Shown here in pieces: positions 35,146-44,437 of a stretch of 64,000 nucleotides of DNA (the stretch's first letter is position 1; each line of letters starts with the position of its first letter). This stretch comes from Rhizobium herbae (GTDB lineage Bacteria > Pseudomonadota > Alphaproteobacteria > Rhizobiales > Rhizobiaceae): assembly GCF_019511375.1 (NCBI RefSeq), contig NZ_JAEUAO010000003.1, forward strand, positions 372,001 through 436,000, written 5' to 3'. Below the pieces are notes generated by a model. That model saw nothing but the letters and a program-made list of their open reading frames with translations. It was not told the DNA's origin and did not search any database. The translations under genes were made by a program, and so were the position numbers.

Positions 35146-36060
35146 TTATGCAGCCCGATCTCCCGCAGCCACAGCGATCTGTTCCACTGCAAATCTAAGG
35201 CTATCACTCATCTTTCGATCTTTTTGCCAGACAACGACATAGTGATATACCGCTCCTGGCTGGAACGGTCGGAACTCGACGCCGAAATTGGCATATTCCT
35301 TCGCGACAATCTCATTCGTAATCGAGACGCCGATCCCTGCCATGACATATCCGATATCATGGCCGTTGGCGTCATATTCCACGACGATCTCGGGCGCCGT
35401 TCCCATATATCGAAGGGCATTGACGCTCATTTGGTGAGACGCAAACTGTGGATCGATGTCGACAATAGCCTCACCGACAAGATCTTCGGCGGTGACAACC
35501 TGCTGTGTCTTAAATCGGTGATTTGCCGGGAAAAGACATACGTTGGTGGCAGAGCCGATCGGCATCCAATCAAGGATGCGTTCATCAACGGGCAATCGCG
35601 AGATGCCGAGATCCACGCGACCGTTTAGCACATGATCTGCAATCTGCTGGTAAGTGCCCGTTTTCACCTGAACTGCGTAAGAACGGCTTTTCTCGCGGAT
35701 CCTTCTGACCACCCTCGGCAAGGTTACGAATGAGAAGGCACTTGGTGCCGCGATGCCGATCAGACGCGTATCGTTGTTCCGCAAGAATTCGATTGACGGC
35801 CCAATTCGATCAAGACCGGCAAAGGCCGCATCGATCGTGCGCAGAAATTCCCATGCCTTGGTGGTGGGGATCAGCCTATTGTTTTCCCGACGGAAGAGCG
35901 CGAATCCGATCGTCTCCTCCAGCTGCTTGATGTTTTGGCTGACCGCCGGCTGTGTTATTCGCAACACCTGTGCTGCCAGCCTTTCCGAGCCGGCACGCAT
36001 AACCTCCCGCAAGATCTGAAGCTGGCGAACCCTCACTCCGGAGCCAGTGATATCCATCAT
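35146..36060 (-). CDS. LysR-family regulator of the adjacent ABC importer
   Basis: About 304 residues from the ATG at 36058-36060 behind AAGGGG; an upstream ATG at 36099 has no such site. HTH: RQLQILREVMRAGSERLAAQ, RITQPAVSQNIKQLEETIGF; effector domain with VDLGISRLPVDERILDWMPI. It resembles the OccR/NocR group that control opine uptake operons. It is divergent from the importer genes at 36299-38606 and probably activates them. Confidence 0.9.
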   Translation of the reverse strand: MMDITGSGVRVRQLQILREVMRAGSERLAAQVLRITQPAVSQNIKQLEETIGFALFRRENNRLIPTTKAWEFLRTIDAAFAGLDRIGPSIEFLRNNDTRLIGIAAPSAFSFVTLPRVVRRIREKSRSYAVQVKTGTYQQIADHVLNGRVDLGISRLPVDERILDWMPIGSATNVCLFPANHRFKTQQVVTAEDLVGEAIVDIDPQFASHQMSVNALRYMGTAPEIVVEYDANGHDIGYVMAGIGVSITNEIVAKEYANFGVEFRPFQPGAVYHYVVVWQKDRKMSDSLRFAVEQIAVAAGDRAA

Positions 36061-36135
36061 TAAATACCCCTTGGTGTAGTCGAGCAGCTTAAGGCTCATA
36101 AGCTCCGCTTATCGAAAGTTCCTGCATCTTATAAA

Positions 36136-36153
36136 TTGACTACGGCAAGTCAA
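36136..36153. promoter_or_regulatory. Inverted repeat in the LysR/importer gap
   Basis: TTGAC at 36136-36140 and GTCAA at 36149-36153 form a short symmetric site in an AT-rich 238-bp gap. A second pair, GCTTATC near 36107 and GATAAGC near 36165, surrounds it. These are candidates for the LysR binding region. The rest of the gap shows nothing else. Confidence 0.35.
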
Positions 36154-36298
36154 AGTATATTTTCGGATAAGCGCAATGTTAATCGCTGGTTGAAACACTA
36201 TATATCGTCGACCATTGGTTAAAACTGTGTCTATATCGGAATTATAGCGATTTAGTTCGCGATCACCAGTCCAATATTAAACTTTTCTGGAGGACTAA

Positions 36299-36950
36299 TT
36301 GTACGGCTTCCTAGATCAATTCCTCCTCGGGCTGATAAATACACTGCTTGTTTTCTTCTTGAGCTGTGTGCTGGGAACCATATTAGGATTGCTTATCGCA
36401 ATTCTCCGGAACTCGCGCCGCTTGCATGCGGGCCTACACGGGCGTCATCCGCGGTGTTCCTGAACTTCTCATCATCCTTCTCATGTATTTCGGGGGAACA
36501 GCCCTCTTGAGCGCGGTTGTGGGCCGCTACATCGAGATCAATGCGTTCGCGGCCGGCGTCACGGCATTGACGGTCGTGTTCAGTGGATACGCGGCAGAGA
36601 TATTTCGTGGAGCGATCAATGCAGTTGCACCGGGCCAACGAGAGGCCGCGATGGCGCTCGGGCTCTCGCGCTGGCAGCTCTGGCTTCTGATTATCATTCC
36701 CCAGATGATCCCGATCGCTTTGCCTGCCTTCTGCAATCTTTGTATCTCCTTGATAAAGGATACGTCACTGATCTCCGTCGTCGGGCTGACGGACGTCATG
36801 CGCGTCGCCTATATAGGGGCTGGCTCGTTGCGCGCTCCCCTTCCCTTCTACCTCGCCGCATCTGCGATCTATCTTACCCTGACAAGCCTTTCCCTGCTTT
36901 CGTTCAGGCTGATTGAGCGTCGGTACTCTCTCCCCCTGGCGAAAGGTTGA
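36299..36950 (+). pseudogene. Amino-acid-type ABC permease with internal frameshift
   Basis: A TTG at 36299 sits 6 bp behind GGAGG and opens YGFLDQFLLGLINTLLVFF then SCVLGTILGLLIAILRNSRR, the normal first membrane helix of HisQ-type permeases; this frame stops near 36470. The rest of the protein continues in another frame from about 36420: MRAYTGVIRGVPELLIILLM, SGYAAEIFRGAINAVAPGQR (EAA loop), up to 36950. One extra base (or two missing) near 36410-36420 explains it. Either the gene is broken, the sequence has an error, or translation restarts at the ATG at 36426 without the first helix. Confidence 0.75.
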
Positions 36951-36954
36951 AGCG

Positions 36955-37764
36955 ATGAATACCGCCATCGCACTTGAAGCGCTTCTCACCCTTCCCCGCG
37001 GCCTCGTTCTCACTTTGGCTCTCACGTTCGCGGCGCTTGCTGCAGGTTTTGTGATCTCGATCCCGCTCGCCTTCCTGCGTGCGTCATCCAATCCGTGGGC
37101 CTCTGCACCGGTCCTGGCATATACCTATGCCTTCCGCGGCACGCCGCTGCTGGTACAGCTTTTCCTGATTTACTACGGGATCGGACAGCTTCCCCTCGTC
37201 CGCCAGAGCTTTCTCTGGACAGTGATGCGAGAACCATTCTGGTGCGCATTTATTGCGTTCACCTTGAATAGCACCGCCCATACCACGGAGGTCCTCCGCG
37301 GTGGAATCCAGGCGGTTCCGCGTGGACAGGTGGAAGCGGCGAAAGCCTTGGGTTTGTCCGGCTACCATACGGCGCGGCTGATCGTGTTTCCGCTGTCGAT
37401 CCGCATCGCTCTTCCAGCTTATGTAAACGAGGTGATTGGGATGCTGAAAGCAAGTTCCCTCGCCAGCACCATCACCCTGCTTGAGATAACCGGCCTCGCC
37501 CGGCAGCTCGTTTCCGAGACATTCGCGCCATACGAGGTCTTCATTGTCGCGGGCGCTCTTTATCTGCTGCTCACTCTCCTGATCACGCAAGCGTTCCAGA
37601 TCCTTGAAATGTACTGGGCGCGACCAAGCAAGCAGCCCAATGCAAACGCTACCGGCATCAAGGAGCGCATGCCAAAGCCAGCGTTCGCACCCACGAAACT
37701 TGGCGCGGAACCTGATCTCCGGAACACCACAGTCAAACCCAACGATGAAAGGATTATCTCGTGA
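36955..37764 (+). CDS. Amino-acid-type ABC transporter permease
   Basis: About 269 residues from the ATG at 36955, just after the preceding stop. HisM-type permease with EVLRGGIQAVPRGQVEAAKA, several helices and an unusually long hydrophilic tail of about 50 residues after the last helix. Its stop overlaps the binding protein start (GTGA). Confidence 0.9.
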   Translation: MNTAIALEALLTLPRGLVLTLALTFAALAAGFVISIPLAFLRASSNPWASAPVLAYTYAFRGTPLLVQLFLIYYGIGQLPLVRQSFLWTVMREPFWCAFIAFTLNSTAHTTEVLRGGIQAVPRGQVEAAKALGLSGYHTARLIVFPLSIRIALPAYVNEVIGMLKASSLASTITLLEITGLARQLVSETFAPYEVFIVAGALYLLLTLLITQAFQILEMYWARPSKQPNANATGIKERMPKPAFAPTKLGAEPDLRNTTVKPNDERIIS

Positions 37765-38606
37765 AACGAACATTCCTGCTTGCCCTATGTGCTCTTGTCA
37801 TCTGCGCCAACAACTTAGGAGCGATGGACAGGAAGACACTCACTATCGCCTCTGAAGGTGCTTCGCCGCCTTGGAATGCAATCAATGCCGAGGGCGAGCT
37901 GGCCGGCTTTGACATCGATGTTGCTCGCGATCTCTGCCGGCGCATGAATGTCGAATGCACTTTCGTGCCCCAGGACTGGGACGGAATCATACCGGCCCTA
38001 ACCGTTGGAAAGTTCGATGCCATCATCTCCGGCATGGCGATAACCGAGAAGCGGAAGAAATCGATCGCTTTTTCCAGGCCCTATGCCGGAGGCTTCAACC
38101 AGCTCGTCATACGCAAGGATGTGAATCTTCCGCCCACCGACACGGCAATCAAGCTTAATCTCACGAACATTGACACGCCAAAGCAGGCAGTCATCGATCA
38201 GCTTAGAGCGGCGCTCACCGGCAAAAACCTCGGCGTCCTGCGATCATCGAATTCGGAAGCGGTGCTCAACGAATTGTTCGGCAAAGTTGCGACGATCAGA
38301 AGCTACGACTCTCAGGACAGCATGCATCTCGATCTCGTGGCTGAGCGCATCGACGGCGGCCTCGCCGATTATTTCACCTGGAAAGCCTTTCTAGACAGCA
38401 AGGACGGGGGGATCGCGATGTTGTACGGCCCACAGCTCTCCGGTGGCTTGTGGGGACCCGGCGTTGGCGTCGGGCTCCGGAAGGACGATCGCGAACTCCT
38501 CGCGGCGTTCGACAGTGCCATCGACGACGCCACGCGAGACGGAACATTGAAGCGGCTGAGCGAACAATGGTTCCAAATCGACATTTCACCACACGCTTCG
38601 AACTGA
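37761..38606 (+). CDS. ABC transporter substrate-binding protein, family 3 (opine/basic amino acid type)
   Basis: 281 residues from a GTG overlapping the permease stop. Signal peptide FLLALCALVICANNLGA; family 3 motifs KTLTIASEGASPPWNAINAE, GFDIDVARDLCRRMNVECTF, FDAIISGMAITEKRKKSIAF. The closest relatives by motif are lysine/arginine/ornithine- and octopine/nopaline-binding proteins. No ATP-binding protein is encoded in this operon, so the importer must borrow one from elsewhere or is incomplete. Confidence 0.9.
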   Translation: MKRTFLLALCALVICANNLGAMDRKTLTIASEGASPPWNAINAEGELAGFDIDVARDLCRRMNVECTFVPQDWDGIIPALTVGKFDAIISGMAITEKRKKSIAFSRPYAGGFNQLVIRKDVNLPPTDTAIKLNLTNIDTPKQAVIDQLRAALTGKNLGVLRSSNSEAVLNELFGKVATIRSYDSQDSMHLDLVAERIDGGLADYFTWKAFLDSKDGGIAMLYGPQLSGGLWGPGVGVGLRKDDRELLAAFDSAIDDATRDGTLKRLSEQWFQIDISPHASN

Positions 38607-38675
38607 GGCATGCTCCGCTCCGCGCATCCTCGGCGCATGCGCAATCGACAATCCCAAAAATCAAAGGCCGACTGT

Positions 38676-39911
38676 ATGTCCGCACCCCTTTCCATTGCTG
38701 TGACCGGCCAATCGCTCATTCGCCACGATCTTCGAGCGATAAGCGACCCGCGACTTGATGAAATCGCTCAGATTCTCAAGGCAAGCGATGTTGCGTTTAC
38801 CAATCTCGAAACGACGATCCATGGTCGTCATGGTGGGTGGCCGCTCAAGGGCTCCTATTTCGGCGCCGCAGCGCCGGAGGTTTTACCCGCGTTAAAGGAG
38901 TTGGGCTTCAATAGCCTGGCTTTGGCTAACAACCATGCTTTTGATCTTGGCCCATCGGGCATTCTCTCGACGCTGGAGGAAGCTGCGGCGCAAAACTTCC
39001 TTCATGCCGGTATCGGTGTCGACAAGCGTAACGCCGCCAAAGCTCATAAAAAAACGTTCGGATCCAGAAGCGTCGCCCTGATCGCAATGGATGCGGGCCC
39101 TGGCCCATCCTTCATGTACGCCGATGATGCAAGCGAAGGCCGGATGGCAAGGCCCGGCATCAACAGGCTGAAAGTGTCCAGGGTATTCGACTTGGAGGTC
39201 GAAACGTTAAACGTGCTTCGCTCCATACAGAAGCGATTTCAAAGTTCGGCTTTGGAGCGGGCGAATTATGCGCAGCCGGAAAATCCGCCTGATGTAGACG
39301 GCAAAGACGAAATCGATTTCTATGGAACGGTCTTTCGCAGATCCGACGAGGCCCTTCGCCGCGTCGTGGTGGATAGGCACAGCGCCCGGGCTCAGCTCTC
39401 TGCAATCGCTGAAGAAGCAGGCCGTGATGCATTTGTCATCGTTTACCTGCATCATCACCATTGGGAGCCCAATTGGCAGCAAGTCCCGTCCTGGCTTCGG
39501 GAATTCGCGCATGATTGCGTGAACGCGGGCGCGGGCCTCTTTGTCAGCCATGGCGCTCCAGTCCTTCAAGCAATTGAGATATATCAGAATACGCCGATTT
39601 TCTATGGCCTTGGAAACTTCCTCTTCCACACGGAAAAGGTGGAAAAGGAATGGAGCCCGCCGGAAGTTTGGAAAAGTGTTATCGCGACCTGCAATTTCGG
39701 ATCTGGCGGACGGTTGGAAGACATTAGCCTACGCCCGATCGTCATCGGCGGAACCGAGGCATTATCGGATCCTGAACGTGACCGCCTTGCCTTTCCTGTC
39801 CTTGCCGGTGGCAGGATGGCGGCAGACATTCTTGACGACCTTGCCGAGCGCAGCGCCGGCTTTGACACTGTCCTGTCTCGGGAGAGCGGTATCGGTCGGA
39901 TCGCGCTGTAG
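38676..39911 (+). CDS. CapA/PgsA-family metallophosphatase-like protein
   Basis: About 411 residues from the ATG at 38676. Family motifs: IAVTGQSLI (usually GDxxL), DVAFTNLETTIHGRHGG, LGFNSLALANNHAFDLGPSG, YLHHHHWEPNW and the C-terminal ENTPIFYGLGNFLF-like segment (YQNTPIFYGLGNFLFHTEKV). CapA proteins carry a calcineurin-like phosphoesterase fold and are named from poly-gamma-glutamate capsule synthesis, but a lone cytosolic copy (no signal seen) beside an importer suggests a hydrolase acting on the imported compound. Function not known. Confidence 0.8.
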   Translation: MSAPLSIAVTGQSLIRHDLRAISDPRLDEIAQILKASDVAFTNLETTIHGRHGGWPLKGSYFGAAAPEVLPALKELGFNSLALANNHAFDLGPSGILSTLEEAAAQNFLHAGIGVDKRNAAKAHKKTFGSRSVALIAMDAGPGPSFMYADDASEGRMARPGINRLKVSRVFDLEVETLNVLRSIQKRFQSSALERANYAQPENPPDVDGKDEIDFYGTVFRRSDEALRRVVVDRHSARAQLSAIAEEAGRDAFVIVYLHHHHWEPNWQQVPSWLREFAHDCVNAGAGLFVSHGAPVLQAIEIYQNTPIFYGLGNFLFHTEKVEKEWSPPEVWKSVIATCNFGSGGRLEDISLRPIVIGGTEALSDPERDRLAFPVLAGGRMAADILDDLAERSAGFDTVLSRESGIGRIAL

Positions 39912-39987
39912 ATCCGAAGCGGAAGCGCATGGTCCCGTATCGCATTTCAACAACTGGCGGGCCTATGCCCGCCGACATTTCATTTTC

Positions 39988-40485
39988 CTAGCGATCGACG
40001 ACTGTCTGCTCCACCATCTCTTCGTCGACAATCGAACTGACGAGCGCCACGACGCGGCTGCGCACACGCGCCGGAAGCAGTAGAACGTCCTCGATTAGGC
40101 GGCGCCCTTCCGCAGTGGAAATATAGGCGATCCGCTCGTCTATTTCGGTCATGATTTGGCTGTCTTCAACGCATTCGGGACCTGGAAGGCCTTCATAGAA
40201 CTTTGAGACGGGCACCCTGAGGCAATTGGCAAGTTCGTAGAGCATGGAGGCGCTCACGCGGTTCCTCCCGCTTTCATATTTCTGAACCTGCTGCAAACTG
40301 ACGCCGATGCCGGCGCCAAGATCGCCCAGCGATACATTCGACTGTATCCGGCGAATACGGATCTGCTGCCCGACATGCAGGTCGACCGGATGCACCGATT
40401 CGCGTGCAATATTCGACCGCGAGGCTTGCGCTCGCCTCGACGACCGGATTTGGACAGCTGCTATATGGCGATTCATGGTCGACAC
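39988..40485 (-). CDS. XRE-family transcriptional regulator
   Basis: Up to 165 residues from a GTG at 40485; an ATG at 40476 is equally possible. A Cro/C1-type HTH, VGQQIRIRRIQSNVSLGDLG, AGIGVSLQQVQKYESGRNRV and SASMLYELANCLRVPVSKFY, is centred at residues 40-95. The C-terminal part, DERIAYISTAEGRRLIEDVL, is helical. Similar proteins are common in rhizobial symbiotic plasmids. A long structured element lies just upstream (40545-40691) and may form its leader. Confidence 0.87.
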   Translation of the reverse strand: MSTMNRHIAAVQIRSSRRAQASRSNIARESVHPVDLHVGQQIRIRRIQSNVSLGDLGAGIGVSLQQVQKYESGRNRVSASMLYELANCLRVPVSKFYEGLPGPECVEDSQIMTEIDERIAYISTAEGRRLIEDVLLLPARVRSRVVALVSSIVDEEMVEQTVVDR

Positions 40486-40544
40486 CCCGTATGGAGAGGT
40501 TCATGCGGTGCGCCCCCGCTGAAAACTCGCTCAACCCACTGATC

Positions 40545-40691
40545 GGGGAGTTAGAACACCGTGCTAGCCGGCCCTATGGCCTTTAGTTCCGAGGAACCTG
40601 GACATACGCCACAGGCTCCCCGACCAAAAAGGTCAAGGAGTGTGGTGCCGTATCGGCCGACACCAACCGCTAGCAGGGGGTTCTAATCCCC
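40545..40691. ncRNA. Highly structured 147-nt element, possible non-coding RNA or leader
   Basis: The ends form a long helix: GGGGAGTTAGAAC (40545-40557) pairs with GTTCTAATCCCC (40680-40691) over 12 bp with one bulged G; two C-G pairs follow; then TGCTAGC (40562-40568) plus GG (40570-40571) pairs with CCGCTAGCA (40667-40675). Inside are GTTC-CGAG-GAAC, GACC-AAAAA-GGTC flanked by CTCC/GGAG, and GGTG/CACC with GCCG/GGC stems. A further hairpin GGCAG/CTGCC is at 40694-40709. This multi-branched shape is RNA-like. No known family was recognised and the strand is not certain. On the minus strand it would be the leader of the XRE gene. Confidence 0.5.
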
Positions 40692-40848
40692 AAGGCAGCG
40701 CGTACTGCCTCGCCGAGAAAGATAGTTGAAATCCGCTTATCGCGCAACCGAATCGGTTACAAGATTCAAGGGCTTCGACTTAAGAACGCACATGCGCTCC
40801 GAGAGCGGGAGCTCGCGAATTCGCCGATGAAATGATGGAATAAGACGA

Positions 40849-42255
40849 TCAGGAGAATGCCCATTGCGGAGAATTGCCGCTGGCCTTCCCAGCGGAATAT
40901 GCTGCCGCCAGCGCCGCCCATAGGGGATCCTGCGTGAAGCTCGAAAGAGGTCCGGAGGCGTCGGGGATGCGCATCTGGCCAAATCGATCGAGAAGTGTCG
41001 GGATGCCGCCCTGGTCAGGCGTATTCAGCAGTGAAAATGGCTCGCAAGGCGAGGAAATGACCCGGTGGCCCCAGACACCGGGCCGTTCGTCCTTGGAGAG
41101 CGTGCTGAGAAGCTGCGCATCACGGTCGTTGCTCCTCAAAGCTTCGCAAAACGCCCAGCGCATCAAAGGATAATAGATCGTATGCCGACTTCCGCCGAGA
41201 ACGCGCACACCGGGCAGGATCGACGTCACGATGAACATCAGCAGAAGGTTCGGTACGATCCGGCCAGTCTCCAGGGCCTCGACAAGACTTGCCGGTGAAA
41301 ATTCAACTCGGATATCCTCCGCGCCGTTCGACTGGAGAACGGCACCATCGAGCCAAAGCGGAATAAGTCGCCCATCGATGCAGCCCCAGAAGAAGTGGGT
41401 CGAATTCTTCAGCCAGCCTCTCCAGGCCGTCTCGGCGAGCCGATCGATGCGAAGGAGTAACCGCGCGGCAAATGCCTGATCCTCGATCAAGCGGTTTCGC
41501 AGCCATGATCGCCCGTCGCAAAGATGATCCCTTACGAGATCGGCGACATCGCCGTCATCGAGCTGAAGAAAGTCGATCCGGCTGTCGAAATATCGCTTCC
41601 AGAGGCTAAGGTTTGCCGCCTTGATCGCTTCTGCAGCTGACGGAAATTCGCCCGCTGGCAAAATCTCGCGCAGGCAGGAAAGTGGTTCCGAGTCCGGGCC
41701 GTGTCTGTCGACATTTTGAAGTTGAAAGCCATAGCAGCTGTTCCTGCCAAGAATGCTGTAGGGAATCATCTTGCTGCGCGACAAGCCGAAGACATTGACG
41801 GCATCGCCATCGATTTGAAGCCAAGCGGGCCCCTTGCGGCCCCGTTCAACAAACTTTACGGTCGAACAGGCATAGGAAATATAGCATGCCCTGCCATGAG
41901 AGCGGAGCCCCATCAGCGAGAACAGATGGGTGTAGAACGCGTCTGGCTCGATCAACAGGTGGAGGTGGGGACCGGTCTGCAGCACCGGTGATGCCTGGAT
42001 TTCCCTTTCAAATCTAGATACTTGTGCTGTCGAAAAACCGCGACGCTGCGCAACCCTTCCGATCAACGACCCCAATAACGACATGGCCTGGCTGCGCGGG
42101 GCGCACTCAGATTGCTCGGCGTTTGCGGCAAATACGGATTTGGCATAGTCGCTCAGTTGGGCATGCTCAAACTGACGTGCCCAGGGGAACAACTGAAATA
42201 TAAGAGCCAGGACCTCGCTCTTGGATACGAGCTCCTCGTTGATCGATATCTCCAT
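40849..42255 (-). CDS. Orphan 468-residue protein of unknown function
   Basis: Starts at the ATG at 42253-42255, 2 bp after the MFS gene stop, so it is co-transcribed with it. No family was recognised. It is soluble overall, with conserved-looking stretches LQTGPHLHLLIEPDAFYTHL, FFWGCIDGRLIPLWLDGAVL and LPGVRVLGGSRHTIYYPLMR. The GPHLHLL and GSRHT motifs look like a metal- or substrate-binding core. Context (MFS exporter, AraC regulator, SAM-dependent enzyme) suggests an enzyme that makes or modifies a secreted small molecule. This is a guess from neighbours. Confidence 0.75.
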   Translation of the reverse strand: MEISINEELVSKSEVLALIFQLFPWARQFEHAQLSDYAKSVFAANAEQSECAPRSQAMSLLGSLIGRVAQRRGFSTAQVSRFEREIQASPVLQTGPHLHLLIEPDAFYTHLFSLMGLRSHGRACYISYACSTVKFVERGRKGPAWLQIDGDAVNVFGLSRSKMIPYSILGRNSCYGFQLQNVDRHGPDSEPLSCLREILPAGEFPSAAEAIKAANLSLWKRYFDSRIDFLQLDDGDVADLVRDHLCDGRSWLRNRLIEDQAFAARLLLRIDRLAETAWRGWLKNSTHFFWGCIDGRLIPLWLDGAVLQSNGAEDIRVEFSPASLVEALETGRIVPNLLLMFIVTSILPGVRVLGGSRHTIYYPLMRWAFCEALRSNDRDAQLLSTLSKDERPGVWGHRVISSPCEPFSLLNTPDQGGIPTLLDRFGQMRIPDASGPLSSFTQDPLWAALAAAYSAGKASGNSPQWAFS

Positions 42256-42257
42256 CT

Positions 42258-43484
42258 TCAGACAAGCCGGCCTTCCGGCGGCCCTCCCCGATCCATTCCC
42301 ACATAACAAAAGAGTGCGACTGCGATCATCAGCGCGCCGAAGAGCCCGAAAATCTCCGAGGGCAGGATCGCGTCTCCCATGACGCAAATGGCGCCATATG
42401 CCAAAAGCCCGATCCCGACACAGATCGTATGGATCTGGCTTCGCGCCCGCCCCAGCATGCCAACCGGGACAGTCGATTGGACCCGCACATCAATCAGAAC
42501 CCTAGCAATATTGTAGCTGAAACCGAGGATCGTCATTTGAATGAGTGCTAACAGAAAGCTTTGAAGAACCAAAAAAACGGTAAGAATGATGCCGGCGAGC
42601 GTCAAATGGAAAAGGACGCTCTGCCGTCGCGAGAGCGCGCTTCCGACAAGAAACGTTGCACAGCCCGCAATCGAACCCAGGGCCCAGCCCGCCTCAAGAT
42701 AGCCGAACTGAAGCGCTGAACCCTCGAGTTCATGGATCACGTATGCGGAGCCGAGCACGCTGATAAGCATGCCCATTGCGTAGATCAGCGCGTACATGGT
42801 GGAGATGGCCTTCAGCGATTGCAGTGTGAAGGTCGTCGGCATGAGATCCAATCGACGAATGCTGCGGTTCACGGAGCAGCATTGAGCAGAAGAGAGCTGC
42901 TGTCGGCTAAGAATGGCCAATAGCGCCAATAGTGACAGGATGAAAAAGGCACCGGGCAGGAGTGGCGTCAGATACGTGCCGGTGGCGGTGAGGGTGAACC
43001 CCGTGACGAGGGCGGCGAGCAGGTTGCCAGTCTGCATTCCCACATAAGAGACCGAATTAAATGAACCGAGGTTTTCGGGGCGCACGAAGGATGGAATTAT
43101 CGCCTGCAGCGCTGTCGAATGGGTCCGGTCGATGATGGCAAAGATGGTCCACGATACGTAAAGAATCGTAAGCGCGTCCCCGAACAAGAAACCAAATCCG
43201 GTCAACAACATCAGGGCGAGCCTGATTAGATCGCAACCCACACAAACGAATTGGCGATCAAATCGATCGACCAGCGCGCCTCCGAGATTGCTCGTCAGCA
43301 GTTCGGCGGCACTGCCGAGCGCCAGAAGAATGGCAAGTGCGCTTGCACTGTGGCTAACATCGGTGGCAATCCAGGCCGCCATCACGAAGTAGGCATTGCG
43401 ACCGGAAGCGGAAGCCACAACACAGAACAGATAGATGCTGGGAGCGCTATTCCGCCTCGTCGGGCCGCCAATCAATATGCCCAT
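42258..43484 (-). CDS. MFS transporter, EntS-like exporter
   Basis: About 408 residues from the ATG at 43482-43484; the open frame extends to a TTG at 43508. About twelve membrane helices, with the MFS loop 2-3 motif as LGGALVDRFDRQFVCVGCDL. The DHA3/EntS-type exporters with this sequence style secrete siderophores, macrolides or other small molecules. It overlaps nothing and is followed by the orphan gene after 2 bp. Confidence 0.87.
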   Translation of the reverse strand: MGILIGGPTRRNSAPSIYLFCVVASASGRNAYFVMAAWIATDVSHSASALAILLALGSAAELLTSNLGGALVDRFDRQFVCVGCDLIRLALMLLTGFGFLFGDALTILYVSWTIFAIIDRTHSTALQAIIPSFVRPENLGSFNSVSYVGMQTGNLLAALVTGFTLTATGTYLTPLLPGAFFILSLLALLAILSRQQLSSAQCCSVNRSIRRLDLMPTTFTLQSLKAISTMYALIYAMGMLISVLGSAYVIHELEGSALQFGYLEAGWALGSIAGCATFLVGSALSRRQSVLFHLTLAGIILTVFLVLQSFLLALIQMTILGFSYNIARVLIDVRVQSTVPVGMLGRARSQIHTICVGIGLLAYGAICVMGDAILPSEIFGLFGALMIAVALFCYVGMDRGGPPEGRLV

Positions 43485-43585
43485 TCCATTCCCACTCACT
43501 TCTGGCAATTTCGTGAGGACATGCTAATCGTCTCGGTCGTGGGCGGCTTTCATGAATTTGATATTTTTTCTCCTTCAGCACCGGG

Positions 43586-44437
43586 TTATCCCCTCCAGAG
43601 CGCCCGATACTCGGCGGGTGAGAACCCGGTCTCGCGACGAAACCTGGTCGAGAGGTGACTGCCACTGGCATAGCCACAGGCAATCGCCACCTCTGTCACA
43701 GTCATTGTCGTCGTACGGAGAAGATCGCTTGCGCGTCCGAGGCGGCGTTGGTTATAGAAGCCATACGGCGTTGAGCCCTGTGACTGCTTGAAAGCGCGGG
43801 AAAAATGTTCATAGGTCACCCCCGCTTCTTGAGCCAGCGCGCGCACGCTCGGGGGGCGATCGATATGGGCGTCGATTCGCTCGATTACTCTCTTGAGAAC
43901 CGCAGGTGACAGTCCTCCTCGAGAGGCCCTGCCGGATGTGCGGGAGCGGCGTTGCAGAAGTCCAAAGATGGCTGATAGGTGCCCTTCGACGATCAGATCG
44001 CTCATGGAATCGTCGTTTGAAAGTTCGCCCGCAATGTGACGCGACAGGCATTGGATCGGCAGATCTCTAAAACCGAGTTCTGGACGCAAGGTGCCGACGC
44101 CCGTCCGCCCCGTAGACAAGTTGATGAAAAACTCCCGCGCCACCGTTATCATGAGATAGCAGGCCTCGGCATCCCCTTCATCCCAACCACTCCAACGGCA
44201 GCCAGGCGGAATGTAAACCAGAGAGCCGTCTGGACGGGGAGTGAACCCGACTTTGCGCCCGTCGAGGTAGTTTTCGCCGGACTTCGCGGCACCACGTATG
44301 TTGAGGAAGATCAGGTGGTGATCCGCTACAACGTCTATCACCTGCCGTCCCAGGCCGCGCCGGCGAACGACATCGGCTCGGGCATTGCTCCAGAGGCCTT
44401 GCTTGTGAAGGATGACCTGGCCTTGGGACTGCTTCAT
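43586..44437 (-). CDS. AraC-family transcriptional regulator
   Basis: About 283 residues from the ATG at 44437 (a GTG at 44470 is an alternative). The C-terminal double HTH is clear: PSVRALAQEAGVTYEHFSRA, FKQSQGSTPYGFYNQRRLGR, VTEVAIACGYASGSHLSTRF, RRETGFSPAEYRALW. The N-terminal part is a cupin-like sensor (DGSLVYIPPGCRWSGWDEGD). It lies between the divergent SAM-dependent enzyme gene and the exporter operon and probably controls both. Confidence 0.9.
   Translation of the reverse strand: MKQSQGQVILHKQGLWSNARADVVRRRGLGRQVIDVVADHHLIFLNIRGAAKSGENYLDGRKVGFTPRPDGSLVYIPPGCRWSGWDEGDAEACYLMITVAREFFINLSTGRTGVGTLRPELGFRDLPIQCLSRHIAGELSNDDSMSDLIVEGHLSAIFGLLQRRSRTSGRASRGGLSPAVLKRVIERIDAHIDRPPSVRALAQEAGVTYEHFSRAFKQSQGSTPYGFYNQRRLGRASDLLRTTTMTVTEVAIACGYASGSHLSTRFRRETGFSPAEYRALWRG

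Noticed and set aside
40545-40691. tRNA T-arm (GGGGGTTCTAATCCCC) or integron attC site
   Set aside because: No D-arm, anticodon arm or acceptor stem fits, and the GTTAGAAC/GTTCTAAT pair has the opposite order to attC core boxes. The segment pairs with 40545-40557 as part of a long helix.
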